A stretch of DNA of 64,000 nucleotides from an uncultured Lewinella sp. (GTDB taxonomy: Bacteria; Bacteroidota; Bacteroidia; Chitinophagales; Saprospiraceae): the NCBI GenBank assembly GCA_913057785.1, contig CAJXPD010000001.1, positions 42,539 to 106,538 on the forward strand, written 5' to 3'. The notes under the pieces were generated by a model. It made no database searches and was not told the origin of the DNA. It worked only from the letters and a program-made list of their open reading frames with translations. The position numbers and the translations under genes are program-made. Of the stretch, positions 1 to 9,027 are shown piece after piece. Numbering within the stretch: position 1 is the first letter of the stretch; every line of letters starts with the position of its first letter.

Positions 1-2
1 AT

Positions 3-443
3 GGCGTAGTAGAGTTTGATGAGAACTTTAATGCCTTATCTATCGAAGAAAAACCAAGTAAGCCTAAATCTAATTATGCTGTACCTGGTTTGTATTTCTA
101 TGATAATACAGTCGTAGAGGTGGCCAAAAACCTCAAGCCAAGTGCGAGAGGGGAGTATGAAATCACAGATGTTAATAAACACTATCTGGCTGAAAAGAAA
201 CTGAAAGTCGGCGTTCTGGGTAGAGGGGTAGCTTGGTTAGATACGGGAACGCATAAGTCCCTGATGCAGGCTGGACAATTTATTGAGGTGATCGAGGATC
301 GGCAAGGTTTAAAGATTGGTTGTATTGAAGAAGTGGCTTACCAACGTGGATTTATCGATGCAGAGCAGTTGGAACGCCTCGGCCATAAATACTTAAAGAG
401 CGGGTACGGTGAGTATCTTCTCAATTTGTTGAAGAAGAACTAA
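3..443 (+). CDS. rfbA: Glucose-1-phosphate thymidylyltransferase, C-terminal part
   Basis: The reading frame is open from the window edge, so only the last ~146 residues are present. RfbA/RmlA joins dTTP and glucose-1-phosphate to make dTDP-glucose, the first step of dTDP-L-rhamnose synthesis for surface polysaccharide, in the cytoplasm. Family-typical pieces are GVVEFD, then [14 protein letters not shown] (the EEKP motif), [16 protein letters not shown] and [12 protein letters not shown], followed by the usual C-terminal helices. The first internal ATG at 90 is not the true start, because conserved sequence continues upstream of it. A strong hairpin terminator follows within 25 bp. The neighbouring downstream genes are unrelated, so any rhamnose cluster must lie to the left of the window. 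Confidence 0.92.
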   Translation, partial: GVVEFDENFNALSIEEKPSKPKSNYAVPGLYFYDNTVVEVAKNLKPSARGEYEITDVNKHYLAEKKLKVGVLGRGVAWLDTGTHKSLMQAGQFIEVIEDRQGLKIGCIEEVAYQRGFIDAEQLERLGHKYLKSGYGEYLLNLLKKN

Positions 444-792
444 TTCAACTTACTTTACTACAGGAGGATGCCAGTATTATCTTCGAATTATTGGCATCCT
501 TTTCAAAAAAACCGATAAAAAATATCCTTTTTTTATCAGGAATAATGCGTAACTTATAGAGCATATTTTTTTCTCTTCCAGGACCTTATGTCCGTAGAAT
601 ATTCTGCCTTACCGCTTTTTTGCGAGGAAATATTAGACCTGTTATTAAGCAGATCTAAGCGAGCCCTCCTTTCCTACCTTATACTTCCATCTTTTTTTCG
701 CAAAAAAAGCTGAGACAAACCTCAAGTTCAGAACAAATAATTGCTTTACTTGTTCCAATGATAGTTTTACTATCTAAACGTAATCTGGATCA
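444..792. other. Intergenic region before the exporter operon
   Basis: Apart from the rfbA terminator this AT-rich stretch has no credible ORF. Near its right end the half-sites GAACAA (731-736) and TTGTTC (750-755) form an inverted repeat with a 13-bp spacer, about 40 bp before the exporter start. This could be an operator, but six-base arms are weak evidence. I see no clear TAnnTTTG promoter element. Confidence 0.4.
465..503 (+). terminator. Rho-independent terminator after rfbA
   Basis: The arms AGGATGCCAGTA (465-476) and TATTGGCATCCT (489-500) pair over 12 positions with one G-U pair, and a short T run follows. It closes the rfbA transcript. Confidence 0.8.
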
Positions 793-2556
793 ATGAATAC
801 AAGTATCACAGCTAAAACAGCTTGGACTCCCATTCAACGTTTTTTTAGAATGTTGAGTCTGGATAGAAAAGATATTACCTATATCTACGTATATGCCATA
901 TTTGCTGGACTGATTACCCTGTCCCTTCCTCTAGGTATACAGGCAATCATCAGTTTGATCGCAGGGGGCACCATTTCTACTTCACTAATTATTTTGATCA
1001 TTATCGTCACCATAGGAACGGCTCTAACGGGTATTCTTAAGGTGATGCAACTGGTGGTGACAGAAACGCTACAGCGTCGAATCTTTGCTCGGTCGGCTAT
1101 GGAATTTGCTTTTCGCATTCCGCGCTTAAGTTTGGAAGGAACACTAAAAGAATATCCGCCAGAATTAGTTAACCGCTTTTTTGATACCCTGACCTTACAA
1201 AAGGGGGTGCCTAAAATATTGGTTGATTTTTCAACGGCTATTTTGCAGATTCTGTTTGGCTTGTTACTCATTTCATTTTACCACCCCTTCTTCGTGTTCT
1301 TTAGTCTTATACTGATCACCTTGGTGATTATTATAATGAGAGTGACCGGCCCACGAGGTCTCAAAACCAGTCTTGAAGAAAGTAAGTACAAGTATAAGGT
1401 GGCGCATTGGTTAGAGGAGATAGCTCGAACAATGACGACTTTCAAATTGGCCGGTGGAAGTGATCTTTCCATCCAGAATACAGATAAACTAGTGGCCGGC
1501 TACCTTGATACCCGCAAGAAACATTTCAGTATTCTGTTGGTGCAATATGGAAATATTGTAGCCTTCAAGACGATCGTAACTGGAGCTCTATTGTTGCTAG
1601 GGAGTTACTTGGTAGTAGAAAACCGCATTAATATCGGTCAGTTTGTCGCTGCAGAGATTGTGGTCATCTTGATCTTGAATTCAGTGGAAAAGTTGATCCT
1701 GTCTATGGAAACTATCTATGATGTACTTACAGCGGTGGAAAAGATTGGAGCAGTAACAGATCTTCCCTTAGAGGCTTCTAGTGGAACTGCCTTTGATCAG
1801 ATTGACAGTGGAGAAGGAATGGAGGTGAAGATCGAGCGATTGAACTTTCAATTCCCCGATGCGGAGAAACGTACTATTAAGGACCTATCACTGCATGTTA
1901 AGTCCGGCGAAAAGATATGCATAGTGGGCTATAATCGATCCGGAAAATCTACCTTGATCAAGATCCTCAGTGGTTTTTATACCAGTTTCCAAGGGATGGT
2001 TAACTTCAATGGCTTTCCGATGCGGAGTCTAGCTATAGCAGATTTGAGGAAGCACATTGGAGATCACAGCCCCGAAGAAGATATTTTCGAAGGTACATTT
2101 ATCCAGAATATCTGTTTAGGGCACGAGTCCATCGGTATGCAAGATGTAGTGAAGGCCTGTGAGCGAGTAGGATTGGCAGATTATATAGAGCAACTACCCT
2201 TGGGCTATCAAACGACCTTAATACCCGGTGGAGGGAATGTGCCACGCAGTATTCGGGCTAAAGTTATTCTTGCTAGAGGAATTGTGAAGCAACCACGTCT
2301 ATTGGTGATGGAAGAATTTTTCACTCACCTTCCACAAGCGGATAGAGAACAAATATCTAAGACTTTGACTGGCCCAGAAAGTGACTGGACTATGATCGCA
2401 GTAACGAATGACCCGATTCTAGCGAGCAAGTGTGATAGAACCTTGATCATGAAGAATGGTAAGATCATTGAGGAAGGAACTTTTGAGGACATTCAGGAAA
2501 GTGAACATTTTTCTAAGGTCTTCAAAACAACCCGCAACTTCCCGAGGAAGCGCTAG
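793..2556 (+). CDS. ABC exporter protein (TM + degenerate NBD)
   Basis: This is a type I exporter half-transporter: an ABC membrane domain of about six helices (residues ~30-320) fused to a nucleotide-binding domain (~345-587). No C39 peptidase domain precedes it. Walker A is intact (G379-YNRSGKST). The other catalytic motifs are not. The LSGGQ signature is replaced by VPRSI (483-487) after GGGN. The Walker B aspartate is Glu (RLLVMEE, 502-508). The H-loop histidine is Asn539 (AVTND). The Q-loop region reads GDHSPEED without the usual Gln. Binding of ATP is plausible, but normal hydrolysis is doubtful. It is followed after 43 bp by HlyD and TolC homologues, so the three should form an envelope-spanning exporter. 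The substrate is unknown. The protein may act with a second, catalytically competent ABC partner encoded elsewhere (inference). Confidence 0.88.
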   Translation: MNTSITAKTAWTPIQRFFRMLSLDRKDITYIYVYAIFAGLITLSLPLGIQAIISLIAGGTISTSLIILIIIVTIGTALTGILKVMQLVVTETLQRRIFARSAMEFAFRIPRLSLEGTLKEYPPELVNRFFDTLTLQKGVPKILVDFSTAILQILFGLLLISFYHPFFVFFSLILITLVIIIMRVTGPRGLKTSLEESKYKYKVAHWLEEIARTMTTFKLAGGSDLSIQNTDKLVAGYLDTRKKHFSILLVQYGNIVAFKTIVTGALLLLGSYLVVENRINIGQFVAAEIVVILILNSVEKLILSMETIYDVLTAVEKIGAVTDLPLEASSGTAFDQIDSGEGMEVKIERLNFQFPDAEKRTIKDLSLHVKSGEKICIVGYNRSGKSTLIKILSGFYTSFQGMVNFNGFPMRSLAIADLRKHIGDHSPEEDIFEGTFIQNICLGHESIGMQDVVKACERVGLADYIEQLPLGYQTTLIPGGGNVPRSIRAKVILARGIVKQPRLLVMEEFFTHLPQADREQISKTLTGPESDWTMIAVTNDPILASKCDRTLIMKNGKIIEEGTFEDIQESEHFSKVFKTTRNFPRKR

Positions 2557-2599
2557 TTGTTGTTGTAAAACATTTTACACCCAGGTTAAGCCATAGATT

Positions 2600-3979
2600 A
2601 TGTTAAATATATCATCTAATAGTATCCAGACCAAGATAGCAACGGAAAAACTAGATTCCTTTGAAAACTTGAGTCTTTCTCCTGCCAACCGTATGTTCAC
2701 ACGTTGGCTGTGGGGTACGATGTTTTTTATCGTAGTTCTTTGTTTTTTGCCTTGGACACAGAATATCCAGTCTAAAGGTAAAGTGACAACCCTAAATCCA
2801 GACCATCGTCCACAGACCATTCATTCGACCATTGCAGGAAGGGTAGAAAAATGGTACGTACAGGAAGGCCAGTTGGTGAAGAAAGGAGACACCATCTTGT
2901 ATCTGTCGGAAATAAAAGCAGAATACTTCGATAACCAACTGGTAGATCGGACCAATCAGCAGGTGAAAGCTAAGGAAGGAGCTGTGGTTGCCTATGGGAA
3001 TAAGGCCAAGGCACTCAGTGATCAGATTTCCAACCTACGGGAAGAACTCGTTTTGAAACGGGCTCAGCTGAAGAATAAAATAACACAGGGCCAACTAAAG
3101 ATCACGTCTGATAGTATTGCCGCTATCCAAGCAGATATTGATTATCAAATTGCTGTGCGACAATTTCAACGAGCCGACACGCTGAATAAACAGGGGATAA
3201 AGACCTTGACAGAAGTTGAAGACAAGCGATTGAAAGTGCAGGAAACGCAGGCAAAACAAGTGGCTGCATTCAATAAACTGGCCACTAGTAGTAATGAATT
3301 GGAAAATGCATTGCTGCAGCTTAATCAGGTGGAGTACGAGTACGGGCAAAAACTAGCGAAAGCTACTTCCGATCGATTTAGTACCCTATCTCAGCAATAT
3401 GATACGGAGGCGAATGTCAATAAACTGAAGATCACCTCTTCCAACTATTCTAGAAGGTCAGATTTTTACTATATCACTGCTCCGCAGGATGCCTACATCA
3501 CCAAGGCCATTGTCAATGGTATTGGGGAGACTGTCAAAGAGGGAGAGGCGGTTGTGAGTATTATGCCATCTGAATTCAATTTGGCGGTTGAGATGTTCGT
3601 GACCCCGATGGACTTACCGCTACTCCAATTGGGAGAAACAGTACGCATCCAGTTTGATGGTTGGCCGGCTATAGTCTTTGCTGGTTGGCCTGACGTTTCC
3701 TTTGGAACTTTTACGGGTAAGGTAGTAGCGATAGACAATATGATTACGACTAAAGAGAGTAAGTATCGTGTCTTAGTATCTCCAGATGATTCCGATAAAG
3801 AATGGCCAAAGGCACTTCGTCCAGGTTCAGGCGCTTGGGCCATCACACTCCTGAACGACGTACCGATATGGTACGAAGTGTGGCGTCAATTAAATGGCTT
3901 CCCGCCTGACTATTACTATCAGGACGAAATGGAAGAGGATGTACCTAAAATGAAAGCCCCACTAAAATCTGTAAAATAA
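2600..3979 (+). CDS. HlyD-family periplasmic adaptor of tripartite exporter
   Basis: Membrane-fusion protein that should link the ABC protein in the inner membrane to the TolC channel. It has one N-terminal membrane anchor (about residues 36-52, rich in F/V/L/W). A split biotinyl-lipoyl domain follows: the first half has GRVEKWYVQEGQLVKKGD, and the second half appears after a long helical hairpin. That hairpin (~115-280) has heptad-like Leu/Ala spacing. A beta-barrel region with VEMFVTPMDLPLLQLGE leads to the C-terminus. At 459 residues it is of normal family length. Its TAA stop shares one base with the ATG of the downstream TolC gene, which indicates translational coupling in one operon. 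Confidence 0.9.
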   Translation: MLNISSNSIQTKIATEKLDSFENLSLSPANRMFTRWLWGTMFFIVVLCFLPWTQNIQSKGKVTTLNPDHRPQTIHSTIAGRVEKWYVQEGQLVKKGDTILYLSEIKAEYFDNQLVDRTNQQVKAKEGAVVAYGNKAKALSDQISNLREELVLKRAQLKNKITQGQLKITSDSIAAIQADIDYQIAVRQFQRADTLNKQGIKTLTEVEDKRLKVQETQAKQVAAFNKLATSSNELENALLQLNQVEYEYGQKLAKATSDRFSTLSQQYDTEANVNKLKITSSNYSRRSDFYYITAPQDAYITKAIVNGIGETVKEGEAVVSIMPSEFNLAVEMFVTPMDLPLLQLGETVRIQFDGWPAIVFAGWPDVSFGTFTGKVVAIDNMITTKESKYRVLVSPDDSDKEWPKALRPGSGAWAITLLNDVPIWYEVWRQLNGFPPDYYYQDEMEEDVPKMKAPLKSVK

Positions 3980-5424
3980 TGAGGCGGATGCTGCTATTCG
4001 GCTGGGTATTTATCCTACTCAGCACACCGGAACTTTGGTCACAGACGAACAACGAAAAGATTCAACTTAGCCAAGAAGCTTATTTTGATTGGATCGTACG
4101 TCATCACCCTTTTGCCATGCAGGCCAATCTAGTTATAGAAGAGGCTGAGGCCGTTATGCGAAGAGCTAGAGGTGGTTTTGATCCAAAACTTGAAGGGGAA
4201 TGGGATCAGAAATTCTTCGATGGAAAATCCTATTACCACTTGGCTCAGGGAGGATTAAAAATCCCAACATGGTATGGACTGGAAGTAGGTGCAGAATATG
4301 GTTGGACAGATGGGATTTTTCTAAACCCAGAACGTACCCTACCTTCTGTTGGTCAAGCCGCCTTCGGTGTCACCGCGAATGTCCTGCAAGGTTTGGTTAT
4401 AGATAAACGTAGAGCAGACTTGCAGAAGGCGAAAATCTTTCAGCAAGCCTCAGAGGTAGAACGTCGACAAGTACTCAATGACCTATTGATGGATGCGGGG
4501 GGTTCTTATTGGGCGTGGACCTTAGTATACAATGAACTTTTAGTATACGAACAAGCCTATGAGTTTTCTCTGGAACGTTTTCGAGGTATACGGGAAAGTT
4601 TTATTCAAGGAGATAAAGCGGCGGTTGATACTTTAGAAAGTTGGATACAAGTGCAAGATTGGGAGAATCAGCTGGCTGATGCTGAGCTTAAATATCGTAA
4701 GGCAAGTTTAGAGTTATCGAATTTCCTCTGGTTGAATAAAGAGGTACCCTTAGAGGTGAATGAGCGAGTTGTTCCATTGCTATTGGCAGATCTGACGGTC
4801 CTTACGCCGAGTAGGGAAGCTGTACAAATCAATCTGGATAACTTGGGGAGTACTCAACCAGATTTACAACTGTACCAGTATAAACTAGCTAGTCTAGATG
4901 TAGATCGGCGTTTGAAGCAAGATAAATTAAAACCAGTCCTACAGCTGAAATATTATTTGCTTGGTAATGGCTTGGATTTCACCCCCGATGAAAACGGGAA
5001 CGGTAATGGCCTTGGTTTAGGAGAATTGTTTGGTGAAAATTACAAAGTAGGAGCCACCTTTCGATTTCCTCTATTTCTACGTAAGGAGCGAGGAGATTTG
5101 GAGCTGGCTCGCCTAAAGATTCGTGATAACTCCTTGCAGCTGCAGCAAAAACAGTTGGAGTGGGGTAACAAAGTGGAGAGTTATTTCGCCGAGTTGGAAA
5201 ACATGTCGGGGCAGATTGATCGCTTAGATAGTATGGTTGATAATTATCGATCACTATTGGAAGTAGAGGGAGTGAAGTTCGAAATCGGTGAAAGTTCAAT
5301 ATTTTTATTGAATAGTCGTCAAGTGAAGTTGTTGGAGGCCCAGCTTAAATTGGCTAAGGTGCGATCCACGTGGCATAAAGCACAACTTGGATTCGACTGG
5401 GCGAGCGGGGTTATCGGGCGTTAG
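3979..5424 (+). CDS. TolC-family outer-membrane efflux protein
   Basis: Outer-membrane channel component of the exporter. An N-terminal signal peptide (MRRMLLFGWVFILL...ELWSQ) is followed by a predominantly helical protein of two repeated halves. Typical features are the N-terminal helix with EEAEAVMRRARGGFDPKLEG, the RADLQKAKIF coil, and a second coil ending QVKLLEAQLKLAKVRS. The start overlaps the HlyD stop (TAATG). The length of 481 residues fits TolC relatives. The gene ends the operon, and a hairpin terminator follows within 25 bp. The presence of dedicated HlyD and TolC partners is the main reason to regard the degenerate ABC protein as a functioning exporter part. Confidence 0.9.
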   Translation: MRRMLLFGWVFILLSTPELWSQTNNEKIQLSQEAYFDWIVRHHPFAMQANLVIEEAEAVMRRARGGFDPKLEGEWDQKFFDGKSYYHLAQGGLKIPTWYGLEVGAEYGWTDGIFLNPERTLPSVGQAAFGVTANVLQGLVIDKRRADLQKAKIFQQASEVERRQVLNDLLMDAGGSYWAWTLVYNELLVYEQAYEFSLERFRGIRESFIQGDKAAVDTLESWIQVQDWENQLADAELKYRKASLELSNFLWLNKEVPLEVNERVVPLLLADLTVLTPSREAVQINLDNLGSTQPDLQLYQYKLASLDVDRRLKQDKLKPVLQLKYYLLGNGLDFTPDENGNGNGLGLGELFGENYKVGATFRFPLFLRKERGDLELARLKIRDNSLQLQQKQLEWGNKVESYFAELENMSGQIDRLDSMVDNYRSLLEVEGVKFEIGESSIFLLNSRQVKLLEAQLKLAKVRSTWHKAQLGFDWASGVIGR

Positions 5425-5444
5425 GGTAAGCCGATCCGTTTTTT

Positions 5445-5478
5445 ACAGCTAAGTTTCCGTTGAAAAGGAGCTGTTTTT
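5445..5478 (+). terminator. Terminator of the exporter operon
   Basis: The arms ACAGCT (5445-5450) and AGCTGT (5469-5474) are followed by TTTT. An additional TTCC/GGAG pairing is possible inside the loop. Confidence 0.55.
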
Positions 5479-5640
5479 GTGGTAATAATTGCTTGTAAGA
5501 AGCGGGCAAGCAAGTGACTAATGGCAGTTTTCGTGCATTTTTTTGTGGTAATAGTTGGAAAATGTCTTTTGTGATGATTGCGTTTTTGACTAATCTTCAT
5601 GTCATAATAGATTTAATTTCACAAAACACTACTTGCAGAC

Positions 5641-6666
5641 ATGCTACACAGAAACGCTATCATTCCTACCCTCTTTCTAACCCTATTGCTAATTGCTTGT
5701 TCCAAAGAAACAGAAGTTCCGATCATGGTGGTTGCGGATTTTTGGGCAGCCGGTAACACAGAGATTCTCCAATGTGATGTAGTTTCTTTTAATTCCAATC
5801 GAGATAATGTCAGCACCTGGGAATGGACTTTTGAAGGTGGTACACCAAGTACTGCAAATACGGCTGCTGCTACGGTATACTATGAGACTCCTGGTAACTA
5901 CGCTGTAACTTTAAAGGTAACCAATGTAGAATCGGGCTCACAAGATGTGATCGTCAAAGAAGGGTTTGTCAAAGTATCTGCCATAGAATCGCCTTTTTAT
6001 GCAGGTACAGTTTGGGTAGACACAGATATCATTACGACCAGTGACCCCACGGTATATGAGAAAATTGAAGCCAAAGGCCAGGAGATGCGAGACCTGTATG
6101 ATCGGAGAGTAGAACAGACATTAACACTTGATGCCCACGTATTTGAGGTTACCTTTACAGATGGCAAGGTCATAGAGGTTCTAATCAATCCAGAGATTTC
6201 AGCAACAGTCGGCAGGCGCTATGCCGAAGATTATGGTAAAGCCATCGGCCGACTACCCGAATTCCTCCGGGAGGGATTCTTAACCGTTGCTGTGCATAGA
6301 GGAGATTTTGTAATGGCTGCAGGAGGAGGACAAATGATTGTCCATGTGGATAATACTGCCGCCAAGCTAGAAAATGGATTTACTGAAGAGATGATCTGTC
6401 ATGAAGCAGGGCATCTATCGCTATTTCATTTGGATCAAGATCAAGCTTGGCGAGGTGCTCAACAAGTTGATCCCGTTTTTATTTCGGACTATGCAGCAGA
6501 ATTCCCTACTAGAGAAGACGTCTCCGAAACCATCCTCTTCTATTTGGCGGTAAAATATAAGGCGGACCGAATTTCAGAGCAAGACTACAATCGTATTTCT
6601 TGCAGTATCCCGAATAGAATTGCACTGTTCGATGCGCAGGATTTTGCTATATATCCTTGGAACTAA
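5641..6666 (+). CDS. PKD-domain lipoprotein with HExxH zinc-peptidase motif
   Basis: Predicted surface or periplasmic lipoprotein: a short hydrophobic leader ends in the lipobox LIAC (Cys20). A single PKD domain (about residues 28-110) has the typical WEWTFEGGTPST and YETPGNYAVTLKVTN segments. The C-terminal ~220 residues form a separate domain with ICHEAGHLSLFH; HEAGH is residues 254-258 and matches the zinc-binding HExxH of gluzincin-like peptidases. The remainder (AEDYGKAIGRLPEFLREG, then a YAAEFPTREDVSET region that could supply the third metal ligand) is not a family I can name. The role is inferred as extracellular proteolysis or as an inactive relative. It appears monocistronic and is convergent with the methyltransferase. 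Confidence 0.75.
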   Translation: MLHRNAIIPTLFLTLLLIACSKETEVPIMVVADFWAAGNTEILQCDVVSFNSNRDNVSTWEWTFEGGTPSTANTAAATVYYETPGNYAVTLKVTNVESGSQDVIVKEGFVKVSAIESPFYAGTVWVDTDIITTSDPTVYEKIEAKGQEMRDLYDRRVEQTLTLDAHVFEVTFTDGKVIEVLINPEISATVGRRYAEDYGKAIGRLPEFLREGFLTVAVHRGDFVMAAGGGQMIVHVDNTAAKLENGFTEEMICHEAGHLSLFHLDQDQAWRGAQQVDPVFISDYAAEFPTREDVSETILFYLAVKYKADRISEQDYNRISCSIPNRIALFDAQDFAIYPWN

Positions 6667-6821
6667 CGGTACTACCGAATATTGACCGGGTCAGATATAG
6701 TTGGCAGAAGGCGCAATTTGGGTGGGTGTATGCCATTAGAAAAATAGGGCAACCAGGTAACTATAGAAACCTTAATAGAGGAATGAGGTAGGCTGTAGTG
6801 GTTCAGGTCGTTATAGCCTGA

Positions 6822-7703
6822 TCATCCTGGTCTGGCGATAAAAATGGGTTGATAAAAGCCTGATTCATCTGGCATCAGCCACTCAATTTTACTAAATCCC
6901 GCTTCCGTAAACAAATCACTCATCTCTGAACGAGTAAAGGCTGCGTACTCAGCCTTTCGCACCTTTGTCTCAAATTCGTTGTTACCCCCCTTCAAGGTGA
7001 AATGGTCAACGATATAGGTATGGTTCTCTTGCCATTCCCATAGTTGAAAAGTAATGGTCTTTATTCCATCTACTACACTTATAACGGGTGTAGTTGAAGT
7101 TGGCTTTTCTTTCAATAGGAGGTCATAGTCCCGTGTACTTCCTAGGAATATACCCTCCGAATTCAATTTTGCGCTAACATTCTCTAGTGCTAACAAGAAA
7201 TCTGTAGGGTTCTTTAGGTGTGGTAGGGAATTGTCGAAGGAGATGATGACATCAAATTGACTGGGGACTTCGGTAGCCAACTGTCGAATGTCTGCTACCT
7301 GGAAGGTCACTGGAAGTGCCCTTTTATGCGCTTCTTCTTGGGCTCTTTGTATGGAAGCGGAGCTAATGTCTGTTCCATGAACATGATAGTTTAGCTCACT
7401 TAATCCTAATGCTTGGGTACCTATCCCGCAGGTGCAATCCAAGATTCGATCGGGTCTATTCGAAAGGTGAGATTGTAAGAGTTCATCAATAACTTTTGCC
7501 TGGCGTTTTATGGAGGCATTCCAGTCTTGATAAACTAAGTGATAATCCTCTGCCAAGGAGTTGTAGAAGCTCGCTGCTGATTTTTCGGATTCCGTATTCA
7601 CAGTGCTGATGAGGTCTGAAAAGAGTTCTGGATTTGTTCCATATAGATCTTTACCGCTTCTTCCGGTGCTTGTTCCAGAGTACATAGGCAGTGATAGCTC
7701 CAA
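6822..7703 (-). CDS. Class I SAM-dependent methyltransferase
   Basis: Small-molecule-type methyltransferase with a Rossmann SAM-binding core. Motif I is ILDCTCGIGTQALGL, motif II region VHGTDISSASIQRAQ, then FQVADIRQL and the FDVIISFDNSLPHL post-motif. The substrate is not apparent. The longest frame starts at 7703 and overlaps the end of lgt by 53 bp. Conserved family sequence only begins near FYNSLAEDYH, so a GTG start at 7601 (codon 35 of the long frame) is a credible alternative that would remove the overlap. No Shine-Dalgarno sequence helps to decide. The gene is probably cotranscribed with lgt. Confidence 0.82.
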   Translation of the reverse strand: MELSLPMYSGTSTGRSGKDLYGTNPELFSDLISTVNTESEKSAASFYNSLAEDYHLVYQDWNASIKRQAKVIDELLQSHLSNRPDRILDCTCGIGTQALGLSELNYHVHGTDISSASIQRAQEEAHKRALPVTFQVADIRQLATEVPSQFDVIISFDNSLPHLKNPTDFLLALENVSAKLNSEGIFLGSTRDYDLLLKEKPTSTTPVISVVDGIKTITFQLWEWQENHTYIVDHFTLKGGNNEFETKVRKAEYAAFTRSEMSDLFTEAGFSKIEWLMPDESGFYQPIFIARPG

Positions 7704-8808
7704 TTAAGAACAAGGCAATGGAAATGATTTCGGCCTGAGTTAAAGTAGCGCCTAGTACTTGATAATCATCATTAATCCGGATCTTCTCGATGAAGAAGCG
7801 CTCAACTCCGTTGAACATCAAATAAATGGCAAACAACATACCTGGGATGGCCAACCGTTTTCTGATGCCCCACAGAATACCACCAATCGTAAAAGATATG
7901 ATGGATTCATACATTGGAGTAGGGTATACCCCTGGATCAAGTCGGTTGCAATAATTGCCTGTACAACCTTCAATGGGGACCCCCTCATTCAATACGTTTT
8001 GTGGGTAGTCGTAAGACCATAACCAGTCTGGTAAAAACCACCAACTAGGCTGAGCTGCGGCTGTAATGCCCCAGTCCCCATCTCCTGAAAAGTGACAACC
8101 TAATCGGCCTACCCCATAAGCGATGATCAAAGCGGGAGCTACTGCATCTATTGCATGAATGATTGGAATCTTCTTTAGGCGTAAATAATAGGCTACACTG
8201 AAGAAACCAACAATTAACCCCCCATAAATGGCCAGTCCACTTCCCGATAAAAAGGTACGGATCGGATCTTCAAAGAATGCGGGTAAGTCTTCAATCAAAG
8301 CAAAAATCTTGGCACCAATCACACCAGAAATAGCAGCAATCATGGTGATATCCCCAATACGATCATGCGGATACACCTCAACGGTTTCTACCCCTTTCCC
8401 TGCTTTACTCCTCTTCAGCCCATCCCAGTATTTTAGGCCAACCAATAGAGCTGCCAATAACACTCCAATCCCCACGCTACCATCGCCAGAAAGCAGAAAC
8501 CCAGAAGGATCAGCTTGAAAACTTCCAAAATTGGTGGCAATCCCAAAACCCTTGAATCCCAATATGAAACCAAATAAGGCATTGGAAAATAAATCCCAGG
8601 CAGTAGCGCCCTTTCCCGTGTCTACTTTTACTAAACTAGGGGTGAAGACTCCTTCCTCTGCCTTTCGTTTTAATTCCTTGTACAACAGAAAGGCTGCACT
8701 TAGTATGGCTAGGACGAGAAAAAAGCCGAAGGTTTTGAACACGGAAGTCCAGTTGTCAACCGGAGTGCCAAAGAGTGCATGAAAGAAATACGACAGATCA
8801 GGATACAT
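7651..8808 (-). CDS. lgt: Prolipoprotein diacylglyceryl transferase
   Basis: Integral membrane enzyme that transfers the diacylglyceryl group from phosphatidylglycerol to the lipobox cysteine of prolipoproteins, the first step of lipoprotein maturation. The Lgt signature is visible as YGVGRLGCHFSGDGDWGI, and the C-terminal part has YPTPMYESIISFTIGGILWG and the GVERFFIEKIR segment. At 385 residues it is longer than the E. coli enzyme (291), because of extra N-terminal membrane and linker sequence. The many lipobox proteins in this window are its expected substrates. The 3' end overlaps the methyltransferase reading frame. Confidence 0.93.
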   Translation of the reverse strand: MYPDLSYFFHALFGTPVDNWTSVFKTFGFFLVLAILSAAFLLYKELKRKAEEGVFTPSLVKVDTGKGATAWDLFSNALFGFILGFKGFGIATNFGSFQADPSGFLLSGDGSVGIGVLLAALLVGLKYWDGLKRSKAGKGVETVEVYPHDRIGDITMIAAISGVIGAKIFALIEDLPAFFEDPIRTFLSGSGLAIYGGLIVGFFSVAYYLRLKKIPIIHAIDAVAPALIIAYGVGRLGCHFSGDGDWGITAAAQPSWWFLPDWLWSYDYPQNVLNEGVPIEGCTGNYCNRLDPGVYPTPMYESIISFTIGGILWGIRKRLAIPGMLFAIYLMFNGVERFFIEKIRINDDYQVLGATLTQAEIISIALFLIGAITAYVLWNKHRKKR

Positions 8809-8830
8809 AGGTTAGAAAGTGTTTGAACAG

Positions 8831-8838
8831 CAAAAATA
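8831..8838 (-). promoter_or_regulatory. Putative -7 element for lgt
   Basis: On the minus strand the sequence reads TATTTTTG, matching the Bacteroidota -7 consensus TAnnTTTG, 22 bp before the lgt ATG. No convincing -33 TTG lies at the expected distance. Confidence 0.4.
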
Positions 8839-8996
8839 GGAAATTAAAGTTTCGAGCTGATGGAGCAACGCAAGTTCTAGCTCTTGCTGTAGGAATGGCA
8901 AATTCTGCCCGCTTGCTTAGCCCTATAAATAGAACTCCTTTATCGGTTGAACACCCCTAGTACTTTAACAAAAAATTAAAAAATTGGTGGAAAGGC

Positions 8997-9027
8997 TTGA
9001 CAAGCAGACGTTCTTGTCTTACATTTG
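8997..9027 (+). promoter_or_regulatory. Promoter of the ABC/GntR operon
   Basis: TTGAC (8997-9001) and TACATTTG (9020-9027) match the Bacteroidota -33 and -7 elements, with 23 bp from the first T of TTG to the first T of TACATTTG. The start site should fall inside the adjoining inverted repeat. Confidence 0.75.
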
